Shown here: positions 16,562-26,102 of the stretch, one piece after another
Layout: each line of letters opens with the position of its first letter
Position numbering within the stretch: the first letter of the stretch is position 1
NCBI GenBank assembly: GCA_016927515.1
Contig: JAFGMN010000141.1
Location: 1-36,982, forward strand
Direction of reading: 5' to 3'
Origin: a candidate division CSSED10-310 bacterium
GTDB taxonomy: Bacteria > CSSED10-310
DNA length: 36,982 nt
Translations under genes and position numbers: made by a program
Notes under the pieces: model-generated
Seen by the model: the letters and a program-made list of their open reading frames with translations, nothing else
Database searches by the model: none
Told to the model about the DNA's origin: nothing

Positions 16562-18220
16562 ATGCTCCGGTATTGCTTTGTTCGTTTGTGGATTATAGTA
16601 TGCGGAATTAGTTTTGTCTTGCTTAATCCGTTTCGTTTTTCGAGTGCGCAGGATGAGCGTTTAGCCACAACTCCTGCCTTCACGTCACCAGATAACTCCG
16701 CTCGATTTACTCGTGGCGACACGCCGCCGGTGATTCGTTGGACGGAAATTGCCGATGCGGATTCATATGAATTGGAATGTTCTCTCGATCCCTTTTTCGC
16801 TGCACCGTTTTCGCTCTTTCCGGAAACTAGCCATCTGGATTTGGGAGTAATGATCGATCAGTTAACATGGGATCCCTTGAGTTTTCAATTGTTTTTCCAC
16901 GTTCGTGGGTTGAAATCGTTACAACCAATCACACCGTATTCAGTAACGCTTGAATTCGCAAAATCGGTGGTAGGCCCAGTGACGCTTTTAACACCGATCG
17001 ATGATATGCGGTTTGGCACGGAAAACAATCTTCCGGTCTTTTCTTGGGAGCCTCTTCAGGGAATCACGGAGTATGCTGTCGAGTTCAGTCAAGACCCCCT
17101 GTTTGAAAACTCCCTGGGAGCATTCGTCTGGCCTGGCACGGAGATTGATTGTCGGACAACGGGTGATCGCAGTGTTTGGGATGCCATTGTTGGCACGTTT
17201 TATTGGCGGGTCTGGGGAATGGAAGGAAACAGCGTTCCCACACCATTTTCTGCAATCAGCGTTTTTTCCAAAACCATCGTCAATCCACCCAACCCGTTGT
17301 CACCTCCTGATCAAACGCGTTTCTCAAGCTCTGCCGCCATGCCGATTTTCACGTGGGAACCCTCTTCGCATCTTCCAGATGAGTACCACATTCAGTTTGC
17401 GGGCGGTCCCGATTCCTTTTCTCCGGGTGGAGCCTACATCCCTATACCCAGTACGTCCTTCGATTTTCGCTCTGTTGGGATTACTCCGGAGATGTGGAAC
17501 CAGTTTTTCGGTAAACTGTCTTGGCGCATTTCAGCAAATGACAGGGATGGAAACCATGGGGTCTTCGGTCGTTCATTTTCATTTGTGAAGATTGCTTCTA
17601 ACAATTATATGGCTTTCGGTGATTCCATTACGGGAGGATACGGCGCTTCGAATTGGGGGTCTGGGTATGCAGGATACCCCCCGGTTCTCCAGTCTTTTCT
17701 CCGGCAGCGATATGGATCGGGAGTTGCGGTTCGTTGCGTCGAAAACCGGTCATGGTTTCCGGGGGGGCATACGTACACGGGTGACGAGAATGCGAATTCT
17801 GCCATGGAGTCTCTCGGACCGGCGCATGTTTTGATTATGTTTGGTATCATCGACATTGTAGACCCGGGTGCACCGGGATGTGAAGATTATGATTGCCAGA
17901 CCATCGAACATCTCGGTTCAATCATCCAAACAATCCGGTCGTACCATGCTGTTCCGTATCTAGCAACTGTAACACCAGTGAATCCGGAATCAGATCGGGC
18001 ATTCCTGCAGGAGACTATCGATGAGTTAAATACCGAGATTCTGGCTTTGGCTAGTGAGCAGTCCATTGCACTGGCTGACATGGACGATGCTTTTCGAACC
18101 GCTCCCCTTCCACTTGAAGACTATTATACCTATGATTCTGAGACTCAAGAAGTTGACTGGGCACATTTCAACGATCTCGGTTATCACCTGATCGCCGAAA
18201 CATGGAACGAAATCCTCTGA
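16562..18220 (+). CDS. Secreted SGNH/GDSL-type hydrolase with three N-terminal FN3-like repeats
   Basis: Signal peptide MLRYCFVRLWIIVCGISFVLLNPFRFSSAQ; block I 'YMAFGDSITGGYG'; block V 'DWAHFNDLGYHLIAETW'. Three repeats with 'P.(F/I).W(E/T)' and 'Y...FS.DP' patterns precede the hydrolase domain. Confidence 0.85.
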   Translation: MLRYCFVRLWIIVCGISFVLLNPFRFSSAQDERLATTPAFTSPDNSARFTRGDTPPVIRWTEIADADSYELECSLDPFFAAPFSLFPETSHLDLGVMIDQLTWDPLSFQLFFHVRGLKSLQPITPYSVTLEFAKSVVGPVTLLTPIDDMRFGTENNLPVFSWEPLQGITEYAVEFSQDPLFENSLGAFVWPGTEIDCRTTGDRSVWDAIVGTFYWRVWGMEGNSVPTPFSAISVFSKTIVNPPNPLSPPDQTRFSSSAAMPIFTWEPSSHLPDEYHIQFAGGPDSFSPGGAYIPIPSTSFDFRSVGITPEMWNQFFGKLSWRISANDRDGNHGVFGRSFSFVKIASNNYMAFGDSITGGYGASNWGSGYAGYPPVLQSFLRQRYGSGVAVRCVENRSWFPGGHTYTGDENANSAMESLGPAHVLIMFGIIDIVDPGAPGCEDYDCQTIEHLGSIIQTIRSYHAVPYLATVTPVNPESDRAFLQETIDELNTEILALASEQSIALADMDDAFRTAPLPLEDYYTYDSETQEVDWAHFNDLGYHLIAETWNEIL

Positions 18221-18227
18221 GGTTATT

Positions 18228-20702
18228 TTGGCAAGCAAAAGCAGGAAACACACGGCATCTACCAACCGGAGTGACTCTGACTCCCGATCATCGAAGCGAT
18301 TTCAGCGCTGGTTCGGACTATTAAACGCACTTCGTCAATCCCGCGCATTTCGAGAATCTTTTGGTTTGTGCTGTATGGCCTTCAGCGTTTTCCTGCTTGT
18401 CGGATTGGCATCCTTTTCCCAAGATCCCCAAAATACAACATCGAGTCTGTGCGGAACGATCGGAACGTATTTTTGCCGCGTTCTTCTCGATGGATTTGGA
18501 TGGGTAGCCGTCCTGATCCCGATTGTCATTTGCATCTATGGTGTCATTCTTTTTCGTCACCGCCGGCTGGAGCATCAGGGTATTCGTCTGGGTGGACTTA
18601 GCCTGTTCCTGATCACCGTTGCGTGCCTTCTTGCGATATCGTTCGAGACGAGCCAATTATGGCATGGGTACTCGTTTTTCTCGGGCGGTAATATCGGCCA
18701 TGTGCTGGCCGGACCGGTTGACAAATACCTGGGACCCTGGGGCGCAGCAATTATTTTGACCGTGATTCTGCTTGTCTCTCTGCTTCTTCTGACTGACATT
18801 TCATACCATGACTTTTTATCATACTGTCATCTTTCGACTCGACGTATATATCGTCACTTTGCAGAAAAGACAAAAAAATACCTTTCTAGCCGAAGGGAAA
18901 GGAATCGAGCAAGAAAGGCGCATCGCATCGAAATCCGGAAGGCGCGTCAGGCACAAAAAGAAGAGCAGGCTGCGATGCAGGCTGAAGCTACAAAAACCCA
19001 GATGCTTACCCATGAGGTCGAGCCCGACATTCGCACAGAACTGATCATTCTCAATAACGAGGAAGATGAGGATCCGGAGGAATCTTTTGGAGAAACATCT
19101 CCAGGAATCATCATCGAGGCGCATCCACTGATTCGTGAGAAAGAGGATGATGATAACGATCTATCGCCAGTGCAAGAACACGAACCGATCGTTGCCCGGG
19201 ACAGGCCGCGGCAGATGGAGATCCTAAACACGCAATCGATTGACTTTGAACTGCCCCCAATCAATCTATTGGATCATATCCCGGATATCGTTGAAAAAGA
19301 AAGCCGGGAATCCCTGCTTCGGAAATCCGATATGCTTATCAACAAGCTGGCTGAATTCAGTATTGAAGGGCGCGTCACTGAGGTCTGCCCGGGCCCTGTA
19401 ATCACTCGGTATGAGTATGAACCTGCGCCCGGGATTAAAATATCCAAAATCATCGGTTTGGCAGACGATCTCGCTCTCGGAATGCGCTCACGATTCGGCC
19501 TTCGAATTGCTCCAATGCCCGGCAAATCCACGTTGGGTATTGAGATTCCCAATCAGTATCGTGAAACGGTATTCCTCAAAGACATCTTGTTGTCTGATGA
19601 GTTCCAGGCAGCGAAGCAGAAGTCCATTCTGACTCTTCCATTAGGTAAGGACACTGCAGGACGACCATTTATCAGTGACTTGAAACGGATGCCGCATTTG
19701 CTGATTGCAGGCGCAACGGGTTCGGGAAAAAGTGTCTGTATCAATACGATCCTGGCCGGTTTATTGTATATTGCTAAACCAACGCATCTGCGTTTTCTTT
19801 TAATTGATCCGAAGATGCTCGAATTGAGTGATTTCAATGGCATTCCACATCTTCGGGAACCTGTCATCACGGATACAAAGATGGCACCGGATGCACTGAA
19901 TTGGGCGGTATCTGAAATGGAGCGACGGTATCGCCTGCTTGCAGACACCGGTGTCCGCAACATCGACCAATACAACAACAAGGTCGATGCACCCGAGTAT
20001 TCCGGTAATTTGGAGCATATGCCGTATCTGGTGATTGTGATTGATGAGCTGGCTGACCTGATGCTTACGGCCGCACCTGCTATCGAAGAAACCATTCAGC
20101 GACTGGCCCAGATGGCACGCGCGGCAGGAATTCACTTAATCATTGCGACTCAACGGCCGTCTGTCGATGTTATCACTGGCGTTATCAAAGCCAATCTGCC
20201 GTGTCGCCTTGCGTTCCAGGTCGCATCCCGAGTGGATTCTCGCACAATCATCGACTCGATAGGTGCTGAAAAATTGCTAGGTATGGGAGATTTCATTTTT
20301 ATTCCGCCGGGTACTTCCCAACTTATACGCGCGCATGGAGCGTATGTTAGCGAGAGCGAGGTCAAGCGAATAGTGGAATTTCTTGCCACCCAGCCATCGA
20401 TTGATGATGAGGATTCGATATTTCGCTCGATCGAGTCGGAAAATGGCGAGTTTGAGGATGTTGATGATCCGTTGTTCAATGATGCGGTCAAATTGGTTTT
20501 GACCTCGGGTTTGGCTTCGATCAGTATGCTGCAGCGACGGTTGAAGGTGGGTCATAGCCGTGCTTCCCGTCTAATCGACTGCATGGAGCTAACCGGCATT
20601 GTCGGCCCGCATATCGGATCAAAACCCCGTGAAATTCTCGTTGATCGCGATGAATACCTTGAACGTCTAAAGGAGATCAATGAATCAGGAGTCTATGAAT
20701 AG
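18228..20702 (+). CDS. ftsK: DNA translocase FtsK/SpoIIIE
   Basis: TTG start at 18228 with GAGG upstream; N-terminal TM segments; Walker A GATGSGKSVCINTIL; 'VIVIDELADLMLTAAPAIEE', 'GIHLIIATQRPSVDVITGVIKAN'; C-terminal gamma winged helix 'ISMLQRRLKVGHSRASRLIDCMELTGIVGP'. Confidence 0.97.
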   Translation: MASKSRKHTASTNRSDSDSRSSKRFQRWFGLLNALRQSRAFRESFGLCCMAFSVFLLVGLASFSQDPQNTTSSLCGTIGTYFCRVLLDGFGWVAVLIPIVICIYGVILFRHRRLEHQGIRLGGLSLFLITVACLLAISFETSQLWHGYSFFSGGNIGHVLAGPVDKYLGPWGAAIILTVILLVSLLLLTDISYHDFLSYCHLSTRRIYRHFAEKTKKYLSSRRERNRARKAHRIEIRKARQAQKEEQAAMQAEATKTQMLTHEVEPDIRTELIILNNEEDEDPEESFGETSPGIIIEAHPLIREKEDDDNDLSPVQEHEPIVARDRPRQMEILNTQSIDFELPPINLLDHIPDIVEKESRESLLRKSDMLINKLAEFSIEGRVTEVCPGPVITRYEYEPAPGIKISKIIGLADDLALGMRSRFGLRIAPMPGKSTLGIEIPNQYRETVFLKDILLSDEFQAAKQKSILTLPLGKDTAGRPFISDLKRMPHLLIAGATGSGKSVCINTILAGLLYIAKPTHLRFLLIDPKMLELSDFNGIPHLREPVITDTKMAPDALNWAVSEMERRYRLLADTGVRNIDQYNNKVDAPEYSGNLEHMPYLVIVIDELADLMLTAAPAIEETIQRLAQMARAAGIHLIIATQRPSVDVITGVIKANLPCRLAFQVASRVDSRTIIDSIGAEKLLGMGDFIFIPPGTSQLIRAHGAYVSESEVKRIVEFLATQPSIDDEDSIFRSIESENGEFEDVDDPLFNDAVKLVLTSGLASISMLQRRLKVGHSRASRLIDCMELTGIVGPHIGSKPREILVDRDEYLERLKEINESGVYE

Positions 20703-21447
20703 GTCATTTTTAACGTATTTCATCTGTATCGCTTGGATCTGCTTGATAGGATACGCATCGAATGCAATAGAAACAGCGAATGTCCTGGGATTATCGAATA
20801 GCCCCCATGCAGAAAAGGCAGCCATTTTGGATCAATTTCTTGCGTTCATTCAGCAAATTGATCGACTCAGTGCGGATTTTATGCAAGAGAACAACAACGT
20901 ATCCACTGGTCAAATCATGACCGGATCGGGCATTTTGCGAATCCAGCGCCCGGATCGCTTTGAATGGGTTTATTCGAGTCAACCTCGGAATCATATTGTC
21001 TGCAATGGCAGTTTGATTATTATGATTTTGCCGGATGTTCAGCAGGTAATGATGGACAGTGCGGACAGCCAAGAAATTCTGTGGTCGCCCCTCTCACTTT
21101 TAACCGATGCCCGGTGGATGCAACGGATGCAAGTGGAAACACTCACCCCAGACTCAACCGATGTTGCAGAAACAGCATCATTCAAACTGACTCCTCGAAA
21201 ACAGGAAGACGCGTTTGAAAATATTATCGTCAGGATTCCTCTCCACCTTCCGGCCACATCGTTTGAGATCACCGTTTTTGATGGGGCCGGTAATCAGAAT
21301 CGGATTCGATTTACAGGATTACGCCAAACGGAGCCGGAATATGATATCGATGCACCAAGCATACCTGTTGGGTTCGAGGTCACCGATTTTCAGGGCAATC
21401 CTCGGAATCCGGAAGCTGTAGAGAGGAAGCAGGATCATGAAGACTAA
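20680..21447 (+). CDS. lolA: LolA-like outer-membrane lipoprotein carrier protein
   Basis: Signal peptide MNRSFLTYFICIAWICLIGYASNA; 'FLAFIQQIDRLSADFMQENN...GSGILRIQRPDRFEWVYSSQPRNHIVCNGSLIIMILPD' is LolA-like. Overlaps the ftsK end (start may be ATG 20695). Confidence 0.8.
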   Translation: MNQESMNRSFLTYFICIAWICLIGYASNAIETANVLGLSNSPHAEKAAILDQFLAFIQQIDRLSADFMQENNNVSTGQIMTGSGILRIQRPDRFEWVYSSQPRNHIVCNGSLIIMILPDVQQVMMDSADSQEILWSPLSLLTDARWMQRMQVETLTPDSTDVAETASFKLTPRKQEDAFENIIVRIPLHLPATSFEITVFDGAGNQNRIRFTGLRQTEPEYDIDAPSIPVGFEVTDFQGNPRNPEAVERKQDHED

Positions 21448-22093
21448 AACGACAGGGTTGTTATTCGTAATGTGTGGATTCCTGTTGAGTATCACCGGAT
21501 GTGGACCGCATCGCTACCTCTGTGAACCGGGTGATGGGTGTTTTACCTTGGCGGATTATGAAGACACGGTTAATCAATGGGTTGCACATGACGAATTGCA
21601 TGACCGCTTCATCAGCCAGGCCGATATCCATGCGGTCTTTCTTTCATGGGAACTCCGGCAGGCCTATCTGGATGCTTTACGCGATCGTGCGGCGGTTGAG
21701 CCGGCGTATTTTGAACGGCAAAAGGACAGGGAAATTAAGCAATTTGAGAGTGGAAACGAATTTCATATTGGGCTGTACTGCTATCAAAAGGAGTGGTATC
21801 GGATAACCGGCGAGAATCCGATTTGGCGCTTAACGCTGCGAACTGATCGCGGAGATGAGGTGCGTCCTGTCTTGATCGAAGAAATCGAGATTCCCCCTGA
21901 CCAAGCATGGAAATACCTTGAATTTTTGACGCAGGGTCGCAAGGTTTATCGTGCGGTTTTTCCACGCACAACAGAAAACGGATCGCTCCTTCTGGATAAA
22001 GAAACGCGATGGTTTGAACTCCGGTGCCATTCCATGCTCGGCACGCTGACAATGCATTGGGACGTCGGACCGATTCCCCTTTATCTAAAATAA
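21437..22093 (+). CDS. Uncharacterised lipoprotein
   Basis: Lipobox LLSITGC after MKTKTTGLLFVMCGF; start overlaps lolA end by 11 nt, suggesting coupling. Confidence 0.75.
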   Translation: MKTKTTGLLFVMCGFLLSITGCGPHRYLCEPGDGCFTLADYEDTVNQWVAHDELHDRFISQADIHAVFLSWELRQAYLDALRDRAAVEPAYFERQKDREIKQFESGNEFHIGLYCYQKEWYRITGENPIWRLTLRTDRGDEVRPVLIEEIEIPPDQAWKYLEFLTQGRKVYRAVFPRTTENGSLLLDKETRWFELRCHSMLGTLTMHWDVGPIPLYLK

Positions 22094-22163
22094 CTCTGAA
22101 AGGTTCTGAACCATCCGCCATGTATCGATTTCTGGCAAAAAATAGTCTTGCTGAACAGCTAAA

Positions 22164-23333
22164 TCAGATTCGCGACCCCGGGTCTGTCAGTTTCTGATAT
22201 TCATCCAGGGCAAAGCGATCCGTCATTCCAGCAATGTAATCGCAGATGACTCGTTCTTTATCACCGCTGACCTGAATGTAACGCTGGATCTTATCAGGAA
22301 GCAGTCTCTGCGTCGTTGTATATCGTTCGAATAAATCTCTTAGGAACCACTTCGCTTTGGTTGTCATGCGAATGACGCGGTAATGGAAGTAGAAATTGTG
22401 TAGCAGAAATGTCGATAGCTCATGAATCATCCTCTGAGCATGCATGCTGAAGCCGATTAAACATGTCAGGTGGTTTCTTGCATCATCCGGTGTTTGAGGT
22501 GAAAGGTTTTTGATCGCATCGGCGCTGGATCGAATGGCATCCTTCACGAAATAATCCTTGATAAAACGAACCGCTTCATGTCTTGCAATATCCGGTTCAA
22601 GGGATTGACCGCCAACTTCCTGAAATGCGATCTGCCAGATCGGAATCGCTTCGAGGTGTTTCCAATCGATAACTCTTGACCGCAATCCATCTTCAAGGTC
22701 ATGGCAATTATACGCAATTTCATCGGCAAGATTGACAACCTGTCCCTCCAAGGACACGCGTTTTTCCGGTTCATAGCCATCTGCATCGGGATGATCGAAT
22801 GCGCTGGCATGTTTGATAAGCCCTTCTCTCACTTCCCAAGTTAAATTCAATCCATCAAATCGGGGGTATCGTTTTTCAAGATATTCAACGACACGGAGAC
22901 TTTGGCGATTGTGTTCAAATCCGCCGTGATCAACCATCAGTTCATTCAAAATCTCTTCGCCTGCATGACCAAATGGGGTATGTCCCAAGTCATGGGCCAA
23001 AGCAATCGCTTCGGTCAGATCTTCATTGAGAGCTAACGATCGGGCCAGCGCACGAGCAACCATACTCACTTCGAATGTATGCGTCAGCCGAGTTCGATAA
23101 TGATCACCCTCGTAGTTAACAAATACTTGGGTTTTATATTCAAGGCGACGGAATGCTCGGCTATGCACAATACGATCGATATCTCTTTGATAGCAGGTTC
23201 TCGAGATCGACTCTTCCTCAGGAAATCGACGCCCTCGACTGGCCGCCGACCGCATGGCAAAGGATGCCAACCGTTGATTCTCGAGAGACTCCAGTTCTTT
23301 CCGGTATCGAATATCATTCATTATTTTCGACAT
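22164..23333 (-). CDS. dgt: Deoxyguanosinetriphosphate triphosphohydrolase-like protein (HD domain)
   Basis: 'RDIDRIVHSRAFRRLEYKTQVFVNYEGDHYRTRLTHTFEVSMVARALARSL', 'IALAHDLGHTPFGHAGE', 'VNLADEIAYNCHDLEDGLR'. Start may be ATG 23321. Confidence 0.93.
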   Translation of the reverse strand: MSKIMNDIRYRKELESLENQRLASFAMRSAASRGRRFPEEESISRTCYQRDIDRIVHSRAFRRLEYKTQVFVNYEGDHYRTRLTHTFEVSMVARALARSLALNEDLTEAIALAHDLGHTPFGHAGEEILNELMVDHGGFEHNRQSLRVVEYLEKRYPRFDGLNLTWEVREGLIKHASAFDHPDADGYEPEKRVSLEGQVVNLADEIAYNCHDLEDGLRSRVIDWKHLEAIPIWQIAFQEVGGQSLEPDIARHEAVRFIKDYFVKDAIRSSADAIKNLSPQTPDDARNHLTCLIGFSMHAQRMIHELSTFLLHNFYFHYRVIRMTTKAKWFLRDLFERYTTTQRLLPDKIQRYIQVSGDKERVICDYIAGMTDRFALDEYQKLTDPGSRI

Positions 23334-23850
23334 TATTCACTGTCGCAATATAGGGTAAATTGCGGTAAAGCTGCTGGTAATCCAATCCATATCCCACCAC
23401 GAACTTATCGGGAATTTCGAATCCGATGTAATCCGCCAGCTTTTCGTCTGGGTGTTTGTTCGTTTTATCAAGTAAAGCACATACGGCAACCGATGCCGGC
23501 GATCGGCTGTAGAACATATTTAACAGGTATTTTAATGTCAGCCCGCTATCGATGATATCCTCTACAAGAAGGATGTGCTGGTTTGTGATTGGATAGTCTA
23601 GATCCTTTAAAATCCGCACAATCCCGCTGGATGATGTGCTGGAACCATAGCTTGAAACCGCCATAAAATCAACCATATGAGGAATACTCAAAGCTCTACT
23701 CAGATCAGACAGAAAAATAAACGCGCCCTTAAGGACACCGATCAGAGTCACTGACCGATCACAATAATCCTGACTGATTTGTTGCCCTAATTCCTTGATT
23801 CTAGATGAAATCTGTGTTTCAGAAATCAGCTTATCATGCTTCATACACAT
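23314..23850 (-). CDS. hpt: Hypoxanthine phosphoribosyltransferase
   Basis: 'LIGVLKGAFIFLSDLSRAL', 'VDFMAVSSYGSSTSSSG', 'HILLVEDIIDSGLTLKYLL', C-terminal 'YIGFEIPDKFVVGYGLDYQQLYRNLPYIA'. Confidence 0.95.
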   Translation of the reverse strand: MCMKHDKLISETQISSRIKELGQQISQDYCDRSVTLIGVLKGAFIFLSDLSRALSIPHMVDFMAVSSYGSSTSSSGIVRILKDLDYPITNQHILLVEDIIDSGLTLKYLLNMFYSRSPASVAVCALLDKTNKHPDEKLADYIGFEIPDKFVVGYGLDYQQLYRNLPYIATVNNVENNE

Positions 23851-23917
23851 CCACCCTTATGCAACCATTCAGAGCAAACCATCTCGCTCGGATTAATCAA
23901 GCACACTCGTCAGCACA

Positions 23918-24811
23918 CTAATTAAAATCGAACTGTTTGATCATGACACTCAGTTCACGTGAATCGCTTGTCTCTTCGAAATCTGTCGGCCGGAAGCCCT
24001 TATCCGAGGATAAAACAAGTTCCGCCATTTCCCCATTGACAATGGTTCCTTTCTCAATCACTCGTTTTATGATGAATTCATCAGACAGATTAGGGTAAAC
24101 ACCGAGAGATTGCCCATCTAACACAAGCTCCATGGATACCGGACCGTTCAACTTGTCAATCGGAACCCAGCCATGGAGATAGAGGGTGAGATCTCTGTCA
24201 GCACCTTTCAGTTGGCAGACTCCCCGCGAACTCATCCAGCGCCAGGAATTATTCGAGCCCGGACCAAATTCTTTTTGATGCCAGCCATCCCCGAAGACAA
24301 TGCGCGCTTCTGGGAGGTCATCAATATTCATTGGGGGTGCGACAGTGAATTCTCTGACGATCACCTTGGTTCCTGAGCCGCCGGAAGCATTCTGGATGGA
24401 AAACTTTTGAGTCGATTCGTTGAGATACAGGCCGACCATAGCTTGTATCTTTTGTCGTCTGGGGATCAGAGGGACAAGGATTTCCCGTGAGTAGCTAGTG
24501 GGTGGCGACGGTAATACGTGGTCGTCCTGAAACAGGATTTTGCCATCCGAGTTGGCAAAATGAACTTTAACCATCACATTTTGCTCGAGAAGGTTTTGCG
24601 GTATATTCTGCCATGAAAACGTAACGGTATGCAGACTATTGCCCGTCACGGAATCTGGAATGCCTTCAACAGTACACACACTCTGGAGGTGTTCGATCGA
24701 CTCTTGGGACGCTGATTTATTTCCACTGCATCCGGTGATAGTGATTGTTCCAAGAAGTAAGACCGGACACCACGCAAGAATTGCCAATCTATAAAATGGT
24801 TCCGATAACAT
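23918..24811 (-). CDS. Uncharacterised lipoprotein
   Basis: ORF 23918..24841; start MLSEPFYRLAILAWCPVLLLGTITITGC gives a lipobox. Overlaps the 3' end of the upstream lipoprotein gene. Confidence 0.7.
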   Translation of the reverse strand: MLSEPFYRLAILAWCPVLLLGTITITGCSGNKSASQESIEHLQSVCTVEGIPDSVTGNSLHTVTFSWQNIPQNLLEQNVMVKVHFANSDGKILFQDDHVLPSPPTSYSREILVPLIPRRQKIQAMVGLYLNESTQKFSIQNASGGSGTKVIVREFTVAPPMNIDDLPEARIVFGDGWHQKEFGPGSNNSWRWMSSRGVCQLKGADRDLTLYLHGWVPIDKLNGPVSMELVLDGQSLGVYPNLSDEFIIKRVIEKGTIVNGEMAELVLSSDKGFRPTDFEETSDSRELSVMIKQFDFN

Positions 24812-25928
24812 CGGAGTTCTTTTGCGAAACAGCTGCATCATCTTTAAATATCCCGGTCATTTGAAGTTTTGTCTGGAACTCGCAGACAAGGATTCCGTCC
24901 ACGATCTTTATCACTCTCAGCGTTCCTTTGTATTTCGAGCTTTCGTACCCGATCACCTCTTGGCTGATTGGGCTGAGTTTCTTTTCATATACATCGAACA
25001 AATCACCGACTTGGGCATTTTTATCCTGCGGAAGTCGGATCGAAAAATTCGGAACATCCGTTGGCAGGACTTCGAGCAATCCGCAGAAGTCCTGACCCCA
25101 ACAGTAAATTGCATAATGGCTTGGCATTACCTTGACGGTCTGAAGCCCAGTTACATCCCGTATCTGGACCCAATTGATTTCCGCTGGATCCGTGATCCAG
25201 ACACCTGGAATACCTTTGTATTTATTGGCTATTTTCCACTTGTTATCAATCACGATCCGTGAATCGCGCAACTGCTTGTATTCTTCTTCGGTGATTTCGT
25301 TTTTCTGCAGCTGCTCATCCAGCAAGTAATGCTTGCCTTCCTCTTTGAAAATGACATTGCGATCGTCATTGACCAGGAAGGTATTCGTGGCAGGTCCTTT
25401 GTAGATCCGCTTCGGCTGTTTCAACCAGTCATTCTCGGTATTCATGAGGATTCCCAGCGACCGCTCCTCGGTTCCACCTTCGACCTGAAAAATCCCGTAA
25501 TCATGGAAAATGTATTTCTGCTCCCCACCGGACCGGAAAACGCCGAAGCTGGGATCCCGCGCCAGTTGGAACAATTTAAACCGTTGTTTCGTGGCCAGAT
25601 CATAATAGTAAACGACTCCGGACTGGTCATTGAAAATGGCAGCCAGACCGTCACCCCGAAAATCTGGGGATGGACCAAAATCAACAGCAATGTAACTGCT
25701 GGTCAATATACAAACATTTCCAGGATCCCGGATTTTACCCAAAAGGATCTGATCCTCGTTAAACAAATCGCCTTCCTTGATTTTCCGTGCCAGTTCCTGA
25801 GCCTCAGCTAATTTGCGCTGATATTCCCGCTCATTGACATCAGTTTTATCCTCCTCGGAACCGCAAGCTGCCAATAAAAGCAAGGCTATGACAAGCGTGA
25901 AGTTGCGGATTGCACTCCTGTTAACCAT
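24789..25928 (-). CDS. Uncharacterised lipoprotein with FlgT-C-like/OB-like C-terminal segment
   Basis: Start ATG 25928 with GGAGGAGAG upstream; MVNRSAIRNFTLVIALLLLAAC lipobox. C-terminal 'AQVGDLFDVYEKKLSPISQEVIGYESSKYKGTLRVIKIVDGILVCEF' resembles the C-terminal domain of FlgT by pattern. Confidence 0.7.
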   Translation of the reverse strand: MVNRSAIRNFTLVIALLLLAACGSEEDKTDVNEREYQRKLAEAQELARKIKEGDLFNEDQILLGKIRDPGNVCILTSSYIAVDFGPSPDFRGDGLAAIFNDQSGVVYYYDLATKQRFKLFQLARDPSFGVFRSGGEQKYIFHDYGIFQVEGGTEERSLGILMNTENDWLKQPKRIYKGPATNTFLVNDDRNVIFKEEGKHYLLDEQLQKNEITEEEYKQLRDSRIVIDNKWKIANKYKGIPGVWITDPAEINWVQIRDVTGLQTVKVMPSHYAIYCWGQDFCGLLEVLPTDVPNFSIRLPQDKNAQVGDLFDVYEKKLSPISQEVIGYESSKYKGTLRVIKIVDGILVCEFQTKLQMTGIFKDDAAVSQKNSDVIGTIL

Positions 25929-25992
25929 TTTGTAACCTCTCCTCCAGCATTCCTGATCATTTCGACGGATCAAAGCGTTCGATCTTGCCCTC

Positions 25993-26021
25993 TTTATATG
26001 AGATAATAACCCTGACGTCAA
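25993..26021 (-). promoter_or_regulatory. Putative sigma70-like promoter for the lipoprotein pair
   Basis: On the minus strand TTGACG - 17 nt - TATAAA, about 65 nt upstream of ATG 25928. Confidence 0.65.
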
Positions 26022-26102
26022 GATGGGTCATCCTACGGCAATAAAAATTCAAAGCGGCAGAACGGAAGGGTAATATGATTCGGGAGGAGGGGGAGAACGG
26101 AT

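Noticed and set aside
22094-22163. Possible bidirectional terminator between convergent lipoprotein gene and dgt
   Set aside because: No convincing stem-loop with T-tract by eye; needs folding software.
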